Assembly: GCA_045661345.1 (NCBI GenBank)
Contig: JAZRFM010000035.1
Location: 1 to 56,755, forward strand
Origin: RUG12461 sp045661345
GTDB taxonomy: Bacteria; Bacillota; Clostridia; Lachnospirales; Lachnospiraceae
Direction: 5' to 3'
DNA length: 56,755 nt
This document shows, piece by piece, positions 33,490-42,080 of this stretch. The translations under genes were made by a program, and so were the position numbers. Numbering within the stretch: position 1 is the first letter of the stretch; every line of letters begins with the position of its first letter. The notes under the pieces were generated by a model, which saw only the letters and a list, made by a program, of their open reading frames with translations, was not told the origin of the DNA and did no database searches.

Positions 33490-34014
33490 ATGAAAAAAGT
33501 AGAGGATTATATTCGTACCATACCGGATTATCCGGAGCCGGGAATCATGTTCCGCGACGTTACCAGTATCCTGCAGGACGCAGAGGGTTTGAAGCTTGCG
33601 ATTGATTCCATGATAAAGCTGCTTGACGGAGTGGAGTTTGACGTGATCGCCGGTGCCGAGTCACGGGGTTTTATCTTCGGGATGCCCATCGCTTATGCCC
33701 TTGGGAAACCGTTTGTCCTGGTACGTAAAGCAGGGAAGCTCCCCGGAGAGACGATTTCTGCGGAATACGAGCTGGAATATGGCAAGGCAAAGATCGAGAT
33801 GCATAAGGATGCCGTGAAGAGCGGCCAGAAGGTGGTTCTGGTGGATGACCTGATCGCAACCGGCGGCACGATTGAAGCAGCGGCAAAACTGGTTGAACAG
33901 CTGGGAGGCACTGTCGTGAAGATCATTTTCCTGATGGAGCTTGCCGGACTGAAGGGAAGAGAACGGCTGTCAAAATACAATGTGGAGTCTGTTGTTACCT
34001 ATGAAGGGAAGTAA
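33490..34014 (+). CDS. apt: Adenine phosphoribosyltransferase
   Basis: The 174 residues start at ATG 33490 (MKKVEDYIRTIPDYPEPG), the start shared by homologues; GTG 33478 lies too close to the AGAGGGG site. Apt motifs: MFRDVTSIL, AGAESRGFIFG, the KAGKLPGET loop and the PRPP-binding VLVDDLIATGGT. It salvages adenine to AMP. The gene is followed by a strong terminator and stands alone, without relA, which often follows apt in Bacillota. Confidence 0.97.
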   Translation: MKKVEDYIRTIPDYPEPGIMFRDVTSILQDAEGLKLAIDSMIKLLDGVEFDVIAGAESRGFIFGMPIAYALGKPFVLVRKAGKLPGETISAEYELEYGKAKIEMHKDAVKSGQKVVLVDDLIATGGTIEAAAKLVEQLGGTVVKIIFLMELAGLKGRERLSKYNVESVVTYEGK

Positions 34015-34092
34015 GGAACCGTTCCCGGGGATCGGCAGCAGGATATTTCGCGACAGGTTCTGTACAGCTCTTTAAGAAAAATACCAGAATGG

Positions 34093-34125
34093 AAAAGGAG
34101 ACTGCGAGACAGCCAGTCTCCTTTT
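34093..34125 (+). terminator. Intrinsic terminator after apt
   Basis: AAAAGGAGACTG (34093-34104) pairs over 12 bp with CAGTCTCCTTTT (34114-34125). The terminal T4 lies within the stem. Confidence 0.85.
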
Positions 34126-34136
34126 ATGATTGCACA

Positions 34137-34210
34137 GGCCCGCGCATGGGATGATTCCGGCTGAAGCCGGGTGCGGGCCGCGCAGCGGGCAGGGGGATTG
34201 CATCCACCCT
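34137..34210 (+). promoter_or_regulatory. GC-rich structured leader of the M24 peptidase gene
   Basis: Three stacked stems can be drawn: GGCCCGC (34137-34143) with GCGGGCC (34173-34179); inside it CCGGCT-GA-AGCCGG (34157-34170); and AGGGGGAT (34191-34198) with ATCC-A-CCCT (34202-34210). It lies between the apt terminator and the GGGAGG site. I do not recognise a known riboswitch class. No promoter is visible between the terminator and this leader. Confidence 0.45.
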
Positions 34211-34237
34211 ACTCGATTTGTGAGGGAGGAAACAGCG

Positions 34238-36043
34238 ATGAAACCGATAGACAGCGGGATCGTCAGGGAACGGCTGACTGCACTGCGGCGGAAAATGAAG
34301 GAAAAGGGGATCGACGCCTACCTTGTGGTGACGGATGATTTTCATGCGTCCGAATATGTCTGCGATCACTTCAAATGCCGGGAGTATATCAGCGGATTTG
34401 ACGGATCGGCGGGATCCGTGGTGATCCTGCAGGAGGAAGCCGGATTATGGACCGACGGCAGATATTTTCTGCAGGCGGAGGAGGAGCTGAAGGGAACCGG
34501 AATCACCCTGTACCGGATGATGGAAGAAGGCGTTCCGGAGCTCCCGGAATACCTTTCCGAAAAGCTTTCCGATGGCATGGTGCTGGGATTTGACGGACGG
34601 ACGGTCAGCAGCAGACTGTTTCGCAAGCTTCGAAAAAAACTGGGGGATGGGGTCAGGATCTCCATGGAACTGGATCTGGTGGGAGAGATCTGGACAGAGC
34701 GTCCCTTGCTGCCCGGTCGGCCGGTAATGGAGCTCGGGGAGAAATACACCGGAAAATCCCGTGCCCTGAAGCTTTCGGAGACCCGGGAGCGCATGAAGGA
34801 AAAGAATCTGGACTGCACCGTGATCGCTTCCCTGGATGATATCGCCTGGCTTTTGAACCTTCGCGGCGGAGATGTGCGGTATAATCCCGTCTTCCTGTCC
34901 TTCTTGATTGTTTTCCGGGAGGAAGCATATCTGTACGCGAATAAAAGCGCGTTTGATGACGAAATTATAGCAGGATTAAATAATGATAAAGTTTCTCTGT
35001 TTCCCTACGAAGAGTTTTATGAGGCACTTTCCGTGCATACGGAGGGGAAACGTGTTTTGATCGATCCGGCGAGAGTGACAGCCGCCATCATCAACCGGAT
35101 GAGTGCATCGACGGAGATTGTGGAAGAATCCAATCTGACACTTCTGCCGAAGGCGAAGAAAAACAGGGTCGAAGTGGAAAATATCAAGGAAGCCCACCGG
35201 AAGGACGGGATCGCGGTTACCCGTTTTCTGTACTGGCTGAAATCCCGGATCGGCAAGGAACCCATTACGGAAATATCAGCGGCAAGGAAGCTGGAAGCGT
35301 TTCGCGCGGAGGGAGCGGATTACCGCGGACAGAGCTTTGCCCCCATCGCCGGGTACGGCGCGCATGGAGCCATCATTCATTATGAAGCGACGGAAGAAAC
35401 GGATATTCCTCTGGCAGCGGAGAGCTTTTTACTGCTGGATACCGGCGGACAGTATCCGGAAGGTACGACGGATATTACAAGAACCATCGCGCTCGGTCCC
35501 GTGACTGCGGAACAAAAGAAGCTGTATACGGCTGTCCTGCGCGGAAACCTGTCCCTTGCCGCGGCAAAATTCAAATACGGCTGTATGGGACTGAATCTGG
35601 ACTATCTGGCCCGTTCTCCCTTGTGGGAGATGGGGATGGATTATAATCACGGTACCGGGCATGGAGTCGGCTGCTTTTTGAATGTGCATGAAGGACCGCA
35701 GGCATTCCGGTATAAGCTTATCGGGAAGGCGAAGGAGCAGACCCTGGAAGAGGGCATGGTGATTTCCAACGAACCCGGCATTTATCTGCCGGGAGCCTAC
35801 GGGATCCGGATCGAGAACCTGATGGTGGTGAAAAACCTGGAGAAAAACGAATACGGACAGTTTATGGGATTTGACACATTAACACTGGTGCCGTATGAAC
35901 CGGAGGCGATCGAAGTGTCCTGCCTTACGGAGCGGGAAAAGGCGCTCCTGAACGACTATCACCGTCGTGTTCTGGAAGAGATCGGGCCCTTTCTTGCCCC
36001 GGAGGAGAGAGAATGGCTCCGGGACGTGACAAAACCGTTGTAA
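34238..36043 (+). CDS. Aminopeptidase P-type M24 peptidase (Xaa-Pro aminopeptidase)
   Basis: The 601 residues start at ATG 34238 after GGGAGGA; an upstream extension through the GC-rich leader is unlikely. It is the long, three-domain form: two creatinase-like N-terminal domains (VTDDFHASEY, then FDGSAGSVVI and LWTDGRYFLQAEEEL) and a C-terminal pita-bread catalytic domain. Metal ligands can be seen: Asp in LLLDTGGQYP, Asp in GTTDITRTIAL, His in NHGTGHGVG, Glu in NEPGIYL and Glu in RIENLMVV. It removes N-terminal residues before proline, probably in peptide turnover. Length matches eukaryotic-type APP1 homologues common in Lachnospiraceae. Confidence 0.93.
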   Translation: MKPIDSGIVRERLTALRRKMKEKGIDAYLVVTDDFHASEYVCDHFKCREYISGFDGSAGSVVILQEEAGLWTDGRYFLQAEEELKGTGITLYRMMEEGVPELPEYLSEKLSDGMVLGFDGRTVSSRLFRKLRKKLGDGVRISMELDLVGEIWTERPLLPGRPVMELGEKYTGKSRALKLSETRERMKEKNLDCTVIASLDDIAWLLNLRGGDVRYNPVFLSFLIVFREEAYLYANKSAFDDEIIAGLNNDKVSLFPYEEFYEALSVHTEGKRVLIDPARVTAAIINRMSASTEIVEESNLTLLPKAKKNRVEVENIKEAHRKDGIAVTRFLYWLKSRIGKEPITEISAARKLEAFRAEGADYRGQSFAPIAGYGAHGAIIHYEATEETDIPLAAESFLLLDTGGQYPEGTTDITRTIALGPVTAEQKKLYTAVLRGNLSLAAAKFKYGCMGLNLDYLARSPLWEMGMDYNHGTGHGVGCFLNVHEGPQAFRYKLIGKAKEQTLEEGMVISNEPGIYLPGAYGIRIENLMVVKNLEKNEYGQFMGFDTLTLVPYEPEAIEVSCLTEREKALLNDYHRRVLEEIGPFLAPEEREWLRDVTKPL

Positions 36044-36101
36044 AGGGGTATAATGCGTGAGGAAAGGGGCGTCGGGGATTGCTGCCTCGACACAGGGAAA
36101 G

Positions 36102-36605
36102 ATGAGTGTTTTTGAAAATACGACGATGATCGAGCAAAAAAAGACGCCGGCGCGCTGGGCAGTGGAAATCATAGTGCTCGTCGCGGCTATCTGCATGACC
36201 ATCGCCATGATCCTGTTTCATCCGCTTTTGTTTTTCGCGCCGGCATTGCTGTTGTATGTCGCGTTTTACTTTATCCACAAATACAACTTCATTGAGTATG
36301 AATATACCTGGATCGAGGGACAGCTGGATATTGACCGGATCTATGCGAAAAGCCGCCGCAAATCCGTTGCGAAAATTGAGGTGGAGGATCTCCTGATTAT
36401 CGCGCCGGCGGGGAGCAGGGATGTATCCAACTATGAACGGGATTCTTCCGTTACGGTAAAGGACTGCTCCACGAGGCTTCCGGAAAACAGGAAATATGAA
36501 GCTGTATACAAGGATGACAAGGGAACCCACCGGATCATTTTTGAACCGGAGGAGAATATCCTGGATCTGATCAGCATTCGCAATCCCCGCAAGGTGATAA
36601 AATAA
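36102..36605 (+). CDS. DUF6106-like membrane protein
   Basis: The 167 residues start at ATG 36102 with AGGGAAAG upstream; a GTG at 36057 is an alternative. Two adjacent hydrophobic helices (about 18-57) are followed by a cytoplasmic-looking domain with YTWIEGQLDIDRIYAKSRRK. This architecture matches DUF6106, a small membrane family of Lachnospiraceae without a known role. The last 35 bp overlap the 3' end of the convergent glycosyltransferase gene. Confidence 0.7.
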   Translation: MSVFENTTMIEQKKTPARWAVEIIVLVAAICMTIAMILFHPLLFFAPALLLYVAFYFIHKYNFIEYEYTWIEGQLDIDRIYAKSRRKSVAKIEVEDLLIIAPAGSRDVSNYERDSSVTVKDCSTRLPENRKYEAVYKDDKGTHRIIFEPEENILDLISIRNPRKVIK

Positions 36606-37743
36606 CAGACAGCAAAGATCGAAAGCGTTGCTCCCAGGTATGGCGGAGGGACGCTTCTTTTTTGCCTGCTTCCGCCACAGAAGCGAGCTTTTCTTCTGAG
36701 GAGAGAAGAGACGTGACCCGGTCCGGCAGGTTGTCCAGGGCCTCTTTGCCGTATTCATAAAAAAACAGATGCTTTTCCGGCGTAAAATGCCTGAGGAGCC
36801 AGCCGCTGGGATCCGTCAGGACGGCGGAACCGTTCAGCATGGCGCTGAACACCCGGTCGTGGACACCGCATTTGAAAAGCGGGAGGATGTTCAGGGTTAT
36901 TTTTGAACGCGCCATCAAGGGGAAGGTTTCGGGGAAGGGAACCTCCGGCAGAAAGACAGCATTCTTTTCTCCGTAAAAGGGGGCTTTTTCATAGCCGTTG
37001 CCGCACAGGGTGACGGGGAGACCCGAGGAAACAAGCCGGTACAGGATACGGTCCCGCACGGATGAGCGGAGGTATGTGTCGGCCAGAAAGAAGGACTGCA
37101 TATGGAGCGGAAACAGTTCCGTGACGATGGTGTCCGCAAAAAGCGAGCGTGCCGCATCTTCTATCGTGAGAGCAGGATCTTCTTCCATCCGGTCTATAAG
37201 CGACCAGATCTGCTCCTGCATAAAGTCCGGGATTTTTGAGATGGCTTCCCTCACTTCTGCAGGGCTCGTATAACTGCCTGTGAAAAGGAGGGGGATATCC
37301 TTTTTCTGAAAGGGGATCTCCGGAATAAAGCGGGATCCGGTCATGGGAAAGAGGTGGGCGCTTTTCAGATGCGGATAACAGGCTTTCAGATAGGACCGGT
37401 GATTTTCGTCCAGACAAAGCACATGGTAATTATTTAAATCCTGTTTTAATACATTGTGGTGGTAAAGAGGATGATCCAGGATGACATTGAAAAACGGCGC
37501 ATCCATCGTATTCAGAAAAGGAGTGCCATCCTCTGTGGTTACTTTCGGTAAAACGGAATTGAAATCAATGACGGCATCAAAGTGCTGTCCCCGAAATCGC
37601 TCCATGGATGTCAAAGGCTCCTTCGCGGCGTTAAAAAAGAGGGTTTCGTGTCCCGCTTTTTGAAATTCTGCCGCAAGCGCCTCTGAGAAATAGAGATAGG
37701 ACTCGTAGCTGGTGGGTTTGATCTGAAAAAAGAGCAGCTTCAT
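36571..37743 (-). CDS. DUF3880/CgeB-type glycosyltransferase (second copy in the window)
   Basis: The 390 residues start at the ATG at 37743 (MKLLFFQIKPTSYESYL); a longer frame reaches into the repeat region and murI leader and is not credible. It shares with the protein at 2608-3804 the DUF3880 layout: FFNVILDHPLYHHN (donor-side motif), LFTGSYTSP and the closing pattern KITLNILPLFKCGVHDRVF then AMLNGSAVLTD. Sequence identity between the two is low. It probably glycosylates a surface component. Neighbours are cell-wall (murI) and membrane genes. The acceptor is unknown. Confidence 0.75.
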   Translation of the reverse strand: MKLLFFQIKPTSYESYLYFSEALAAEFQKAGHETLFFNAAKEPLTSMERFRGQHFDAVIDFNSVLPKVTTEDGTPFLNTMDAPFFNVILDHPLYHHNVLKQDLNNYHVLCLDENHRSYLKACYPHLKSAHLFPMTGSRFIPEIPFQKKDIPLLFTGSYTSPAEVREAISKIPDFMQEQIWSLIDRMEEDPALTIEDAARSLFADTIVTELFPLHMQSFFLADTYLRSSVRDRILYRLVSSGLPVTLCGNGYEKAPFYGEKNAVFLPEVPFPETFPLMARSKITLNILPLFKCGVHDRVFSAMLNGSAVLTDPSGWLLRHFTPEKHLFFYEYGKEALDNLPDRVTSLLSSEEKLASVAEAGKKEASLRHTWEQRFRSLLSVILSPCGDCEC

Positions 37744-37802
37744 AGAGGCATGATAGCACAATCCGCCTTGCATTTCCACGGCGGATTCGCTAGATTTATA
37801 TG

Positions 37803-37856
37803 CAGGAACGGCAGGAATGACAGAAACGGCAGGAATGACAGGAACGGCAGAAATGG
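37803..37856. repeat. 18-bp tandem repeat, three units, before murI
   Basis: The unit CAGGAACGGCAGGAATGA (37803-37820) is repeated at 37821-37838 (one change) and 37839-37856 (two changes). It lies between two divergent genes. Because 18 is a multiple of three, the units stay in frame with murI and would encode NGRNDR-type hexapeptides if an upstream start were used. Each unit carries AGGA-like and ATG trinucleotides. Confidence 0.85.
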
Positions 37857-37887
37857 AAAAATGGAAGGAATGGGTTCTGCAGGAGAA

Positions 37888-38685
37888 ATGAAGAAAAAGG
37901 ATGCGGATCAGGATACAAAGAAACTGGATCCGGTAGGGATTTTTGACTCCGGTGTGGGCGGAATCAGCGTAGTGCGGGAGGTGGTCCGCATTTTGCCCTC
38001 GGAGGATCTTTATGTGTTCGGGGATTCGAAGAATGCGCCATACGGGAGCCGGACACTGCAGGAAGTACGGGCCCTGACTCTTTCCCATGTGGAGACCATG
38101 ATCCGTGAGAAATCGGTGAAAGCCGTTGTGGTCGCCTGCAATACCGCAACCAGTGCGGCGATCGCCATCCTGCGGGAACGCTACCCAAGGATCCCGATGA
38201 TCGGGATCGAACCGGCGCTAAAGCCGGCAGCGCTGTTCAAACACCACAGCAAGGTTCTGGTGCTGGCCACGGAGATGACGATCCGGGAAGATAAATATCA
38301 TGACCTGGCAAAGCGGTTCTCGGATCAGGCGGAACTGATCCCGTTGCCGGCGCCGCAGATCGTGACGCTGGTGGAGGAAGGAAAGCAGGACAGTATCGAG
38401 ATGGATGCCTATTTGGCGGATCTCTTCGAACCGTACCGACGCTGCGGGATCGATGCCGTCGTACTTGGCTGCACCCACTTTCCTTTCGCGAGGAATGCGA
38501 TCCGGCGCTACTGGGGGGAGGGGGTACGCATTTTTGACGGAGCGGAAGGAACAGCCAGAGAATTAAAACGGCGGCTGACGGAAAACGACCTTCGGAATCC
38601 ATCCGAAGGCCGTGGAAAAGTCGTTTTGGAAAACAGCGGCGGCATCGAAAAAATCCGCCTGTCGGAGCGGCTCCTTGGCTTATGA
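37888..38685 (+). CDS. murI: Glutamate racemase
   Basis: The 265 residues start at ATG 37888; ATGs at 37861 and 37870 are possible, and the AGGAG site is close to 37888. Family motifs: GIFDSGVGGISVVRE (17-31), YFGD-type VFGDSKNAPYG, and the two catalytic cysteines in ACNTATSA (C84) and LGCTHFPF (C195). It makes D-glutamate for peptidoglycan. The N terminus (MKKKDADQDTKKLD) is longer than usual. The gene ends 6 bp inside the 3' end of the convergent unknown gene. Confidence 0.95.
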   Translation: MKKKDADQDTKKLDPVGIFDSGVGGISVVREVVRILPSEDLYVFGDSKNAPYGSRTLQEVRALTLSHVETMIREKSVKAVVVACNTATSAAIAILRERYPRIPMIGIEPALKPAALFKHHSKVLVLATEMTIREDKYHDLAKRFSDQAELIPLPAPQIVTLVEEGKQDSIEMDAYLADLFEPYRRCGIDAVVLGCTHFPFARNAIRRYWGEGVRIFDGAEGTARELKRRLTENDLRNPSEGRGKVVLENSGGIEKIRLSERLLGL

Positions 38686-39147
38686 AGCGCCTGCACCAGG
38701 CATATCGGAAACCGGGGGCTCTGTTGCGTCCAGCCGGACGTGGGGGCTCTTTTCTTTTGCCTTTTCAAGGAGCAGCAGCCAAAGCTCATGGATCTTGTAG
38801 GTCAGGATCTTGGAATTCTCGACGTTGTAAGGCGCCAGAATATCCAGGTCAAACCGACGGATCCCGTCCGGTGCCAGAAACAGGAGATTATTGGTCTGCA
38901 CTCTGTCCCGGCAGGTTTTGAGCAGCTCATAGGTGATGAGATGAAACGGTTCTCCCGCAAATTTGCAGGTAAACTCGGTATAGCATTCATCTATGGTCCA
39001 GGTATCGCCGTTTTCATCGGTGATGTGATCCTTCAGGCGATCCTCCATAAGCTCTGTGGTCTGAAAGTTGACCACCCAGTCCAGAGAACTCTTCTTGGTC
39101 AGCGCAAACATTTCGTCTAATCTGGAAGCCAGACGTTCCGGTTTCAT
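38680..39147 (-). CDS. Conserved-looking protein of unknown function
   Basis: This 155-residue soluble protein has no recognised domain. It begins MKPERLASRLDEMFALTKKS, has an acidic middle (ITDENGDTWTIDECYTEFTC) and a mixed helix-strand part (RRFDLDILAPYN, then KIHELWLLLLEKAKEK). The last 15 residues are Pro/Gly/Ala-rich. GGATTATCC just before the ATG gives a weak ribosome site. The frame is closed, full of polar codons typical of a coding gene, and overlaps murI by only 6 bp. I cannot assign a role. Confidence 0.65.
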   Translation of the reverse strand: MKPERLASRLDEMFALTKKSSLDWVVNFQTTELMEDRLKDHITDENGDTWTIDECYTEFTCKFAGEPFHLITYELLKTCRDRVQTNNLLFLAPDGIRRFDLDILAPYNVENSKILTYKIHELWLLLLEKAKEKSPHVRLDATEPPVSDMPGAGAS

Positions 39148-39361
39148 GTGGATAATCCTCCAAAATCATGCTATAATAGGGAGTGCAATTTCCTGTAATT
39201 CCAACGACATTATTATAAATCTTTTCCCGGGAAAATGACAAGTGAAAACATGACCGAAAAGACAGGCTTCGAGACGGGTAAACCACGGAAAAAGCAGGAA
39301 TGATGTTATATTTCAGTCAGTGTACTTCTGTCAACAATACTAAGAAAAGGAGAAAGCAGTT
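39148..39361. other. Divergent spacer before the GlpA-like operon
   Basis: This 214-nt region lies between two divergent genes. TATTATAG on the minus strand near 39171-39178 could be a -10 for the unknown gene. The GlpA-like gene has AAGGAGAAAG just before its ATG. I see no convincing -35/-10 pair on the plus strand and no gene. Confidence 0.45.
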
Positions 39362-40819
39362 ATGTATGATGTAGCGATCGTCGGTGCGGGAGTCGTCGGA
39401 TGCGCGATCGCACGGGAGCTTTCACGTTATGATGTGAAGGCGTGCGTGATCGAGCGTGATGAAGACGTTTGTACCGGCACATCGAAGGCAAACAGCGCAA
39501 TTGTGCATGCGGGCTTTGATGCAGAGCCGGGGAGTCTCAAGGCGCAGATGAATGTGAAGGGCAACGCCATGATGGACGAGATTGCGGAGAAACTGGATGT
39601 TCCGTTTCAACGGATCGGTTCCCTTGTGGTGCGGACAAAGGAACAGGATCATGCCGGACTGGAAAAGCTGCTGGAAAAGGGAGAAAAAAACGGTGTGCCG
39701 GGGCTGAGGATTCTTTCCGGAGAAGAGCTGAGAAAGCTGGAACCAAACATGGCGGATGATGTGGAGGAGGCTTTGTTTGCACCGACCGGCGGGATCGTCT
39801 GTCCTTTCCATCTGACCATGGCCTATGCCGAAAACGCAGTGGAAAACGGGGTCGAGTTTTTCTTAAATACAGAATTAACATCTATTAAGAAGGAAGATGA
39901 TCACTTTGTCCTGGAGACTGGCAACCCGGAGCATAACAGGATAGAAGCCGGGACCGTTGTGAATGCCGCCGGTGTTTATGCGGATTGGGTCAATAACCAG
40001 CTCAGTGGGAGAAAGCTTCATATTACCGCCCGCAAGGGAGAATACATGCTGCTTGACAAGACGGCGGGAGCGCATGTGTGTCATACCATCTTCCAGCTCC
40101 CGGGGAAAATGGGGAAGGGAGTCCTCGTCACGCCGACGGTGCACGGCAACCTTCTGATTGGCCCTACGGCGACGGATATTGAGAATAAAGAGGGCGTGAA
40201 TACGACACAGGACGGTCTGGATCAGGTGACTGTAAAGTCTGCCCTCAGTGTCAAGAATCTCCCCCTCAGGGAAGTGATTACCTCCTTCGCGGGACTGCGT
40301 GCCCACGAGGACAGCGACGATTTCATCATCGGCGAGGCTGAGGATGTACCGGGCTTTTTTAATGCTGCGGGTATAGAGTCACCGGGTCTTTCTTCCGCGC
40401 CGGCCATCGGTGTCGCCATCGCGGATCTCCTGCGGGAGAAGCTTTCTCTGGCAGCGAAGGCGGATTTCAAGGAAACCAGAAAAGGGATTCTTCGTCCCTC
40501 CGAGCTCTCCGTGGAGGAACAAAACCGTCTGATCAGGGAGAATCCGGCATACGGCAATATCATCTGCCGCTGCGAGATGATTACGGAGGGAGAGATCCTG
40601 GATGCGATCCACAGACCGCTGGGCGCCCGTTCTCTGGATGGAGTGAAGCGCCGTACCAGAGCCGGCATGGGAAGATGCCAGTCGGGCTTCTGCTCGCCCC
40701 GGACCATGGAGATTCTGGAGCGGGAAGTGCCGATGGATATTTATGCGGTCAGTAAAGCAGGCGGAAAGTCCACGTTTGTCGTTGGAAAGAATAAAGAGAT
40801 CGGGGGTGCAGACCAATGA
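39362..40819 (+). CDS. GlpA-like FAD-dependent glycerol-3-phosphate dehydrogenase
   Basis: This 485-residue protein has an N-terminal FAD motif (DVAIVGAGVVGCAIAREL), the DAO-fold segments TSKANSAIVHAGFD and NAAGVYADWVN, and a C-terminal BFD-like [2Fe-2S] domain with ICRCEMITEGEI and GMGRCQSGFC. Together with the two downstream genes this is the clostridial three-gene set of GlpA-like, FAD/NAD oxidoreductase and DUF1667. The set is generally assigned to anaerobic glycerol-3-phosphate oxidation, though other 2-hydroxyacids are possible. No glycerol kinase or transporter is adjacent. The stop overlaps the next ATG (ATGA). Confidence 0.88.
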   Translation: MYDVAIVGAGVVGCAIARELSRYDVKACVIERDEDVCTGTSKANSAIVHAGFDAEPGSLKAQMNVKGNAMMDEIAEKLDVPFQRIGSLVVRTKEQDHAGLEKLLEKGEKNGVPGLRILSGEELRKLEPNMADDVEEALFAPTGGIVCPFHLTMAYAENAVENGVEFFLNTELTSIKKEDDHFVLETGNPEHNRIEAGTVVNAAGVYADWVNNQLSGRKLHITARKGEYMLLDKTAGAHVCHTIFQLPGKMGKGVLVTPTVHGNLLIGPTATDIENKEGVNTTQDGLDQVTVKSALSVKNLPLREVITSFAGLRAHEDSDDFIIGEAEDVPGFFNAAGIESPGLSSAPAIGVAIADLLREKLSLAAKADFKETRKGILRPSELSVEEQNRLIRENPAYGNIICRCEMITEGEILDAIHRPLGARSLDGVKRRTRAGMGRCQSGFCSPRTMEILEREVPMDIYAVSKAGGKSTFVVGKNKEIGGADQ

Positions 40820-42078
40820 AACATGTTGATCTTGTCATCGTCGGCGGCGGTCCGGCCGGACTCGCGGCGGCGATCAGCGCAAAGGAAAACGGGATTGACA
40901 GCATCCTGATTATCGAGCGGGATAAGGAGCTGGGGGGGATCCTGAACCAGTGTATCCACAACGGCTTCGGGCTCCATACCTTCAAAGAGGAATTGACCGG
41001 ACCGGAGTATGCCGCACGGTTTATTGCTGAAGCTAAGAAATTAAATATAGAATATATTTTAAACACTATGGTTATGGAGATCGGCGCCGATAAGAAAATC
41101 ACAGCCATGAACCGGAGCGAAGGACTGTTTGAGATTCAGGCCAAGGCAGTGATCCTTGCCATGGGATGCCGGGAACGCTCCAGAGGCGCGCTGAACATTC
41201 CGGGTTACCGGCCGGCGGGCATCTATTCTGCGGGAACAGCGCAGCGGCTCGTGAATATGGAGGGCTTCATGCCCGGCAAAGAGGTGGTGATTCTGGGCTC
41301 CGGTGATATCGGCCTCATTATGGCACGCCGGATGACACTGGAGGGCGCAAAGGTGAAGGTAGTTGCGGAGCTGATGCCTTACTCCGGCGGATTAAAACGG
41401 AATATCGTGCAATGCCTGAACGACTTTGGTATCCCGCTGAAGCTTTCCCATACGGTGGTGGATATCGAAGGAAAAGAGCGGGTGGAAGCCGTTACCATCG
41501 CGGAAGTCGGTCCGGACAGAAGACCGGTGCCGGGGACGGAAGAGCGTTACACCTGTGATACCCTGCTTCTCTCCTGCGGACTGATCCCGGAAAACGAGCT
41601 GTCGAGGGGCGCGGGAGTCGAGCTTTCCCGCATCACCTCAGGTCCTGTCGTGAATGAGAGTCTGGAGACGAATATTGAGGGGATTTTTGCCTGTGGAAAC
41701 GTCCTTCATGTACATGATCTGGTCGATTATGTGTCGGAGGAAGCCAAAAATGCAGGGAAGAATGCAGCCGCCTATATTCAAAACGGTCTGTCCGGTGATA
41801 CCCGCACCATCACCATCAAGCCTGTGGGAGGTGTCCGTTATTCCGTGCCGAGTACGATCCGTCCGGATCGGATGGATGATACCCTGACGGTTCGCTTCCG
41901 TGTCGGGGATGTTTATAAGGATTGCAGTATCGTGACGTATTTTGATGAGGAAAAGATTTCCGAACGGAAGCGTCCTGTGATGGCCCCCGGGGAAATGGAG
42001 CAGGTGATTCTGAAAAAATCGGATCTTTTGGATCGGCCGGGTCTGCAGACGATCACGATCACGGTGGAAGGAGCGTAA
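40816..42078 (+). CDS. NAD(P)/FAD-dependent oxidoreductase (second subunit)
   Basis: This 420-residue protein has two dinucleotide folds: DLVIVGGGPAGLAAAISAKE at the N terminus and VVILGSGDIGLIMARRM near residue 155. The segment LGGILNQCIHNGFGL is typical of this family, which accompanies GlpA-like proteins and DUF1667. No cysteine pair for a thioredoxin-like site is seen. It probably passes electrons between the GlpA-like protein and NAD(H) or another carrier. It starts inside the previous stop (ATGA) and is followed 2 nt later by the DUF1667 gene, so the three are translationally coupled. Confidence 0.88.
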   Translation: MKHVDLVIVGGGPAGLAAAISAKENGIDSILIIERDKELGGILNQCIHNGFGLHTFKEELTGPEYAARFIAEAKKLNIEYILNTMVMEIGADKKITAMNRSEGLFEIQAKAVILAMGCRERSRGALNIPGYRPAGIYSAGTAQRLVNMEGFMPGKEVVILGSGDIGLIMARRMTLEGAKVKVVAELMPYSGGLKRNIVQCLNDFGIPLKLSHTVVDIEGKERVEAVTIAEVGPDRRPVPGTEERYTCDTLLLSCGLIPENELSRGAGVELSRITSGPVVNESLETNIEGIFACGNVLHVHDLVDYVSEEAKNAGKNAAAYIQNGLSGDTRTITIKPVGGVRYSVPSTIRPDRMDDTLTVRFRVGDVYKDCSIVTYFDEEKISERKRPVMAPGEMEQVILKKSDLLDRPGLQTITITVEGA

Positions 42079-42080
42079 AT

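Noticed and set aside
34130..34237. N-terminal extension of the M24 peptidase through the leader
   Set aside because: The upstream start has no ribosome site and would translate through a GC-rich structured region; the ATG at 34238 has GGGAGGA.
37750..37887. murI starting at 37750 with NGRNDR repeats in the protein
   Set aside because: Homologues start near GIFDSGVGG with a short lead, and no ribosome site is seen at 37750. The repeat is more likely untranslated, though 37861 and 37870 remain open.
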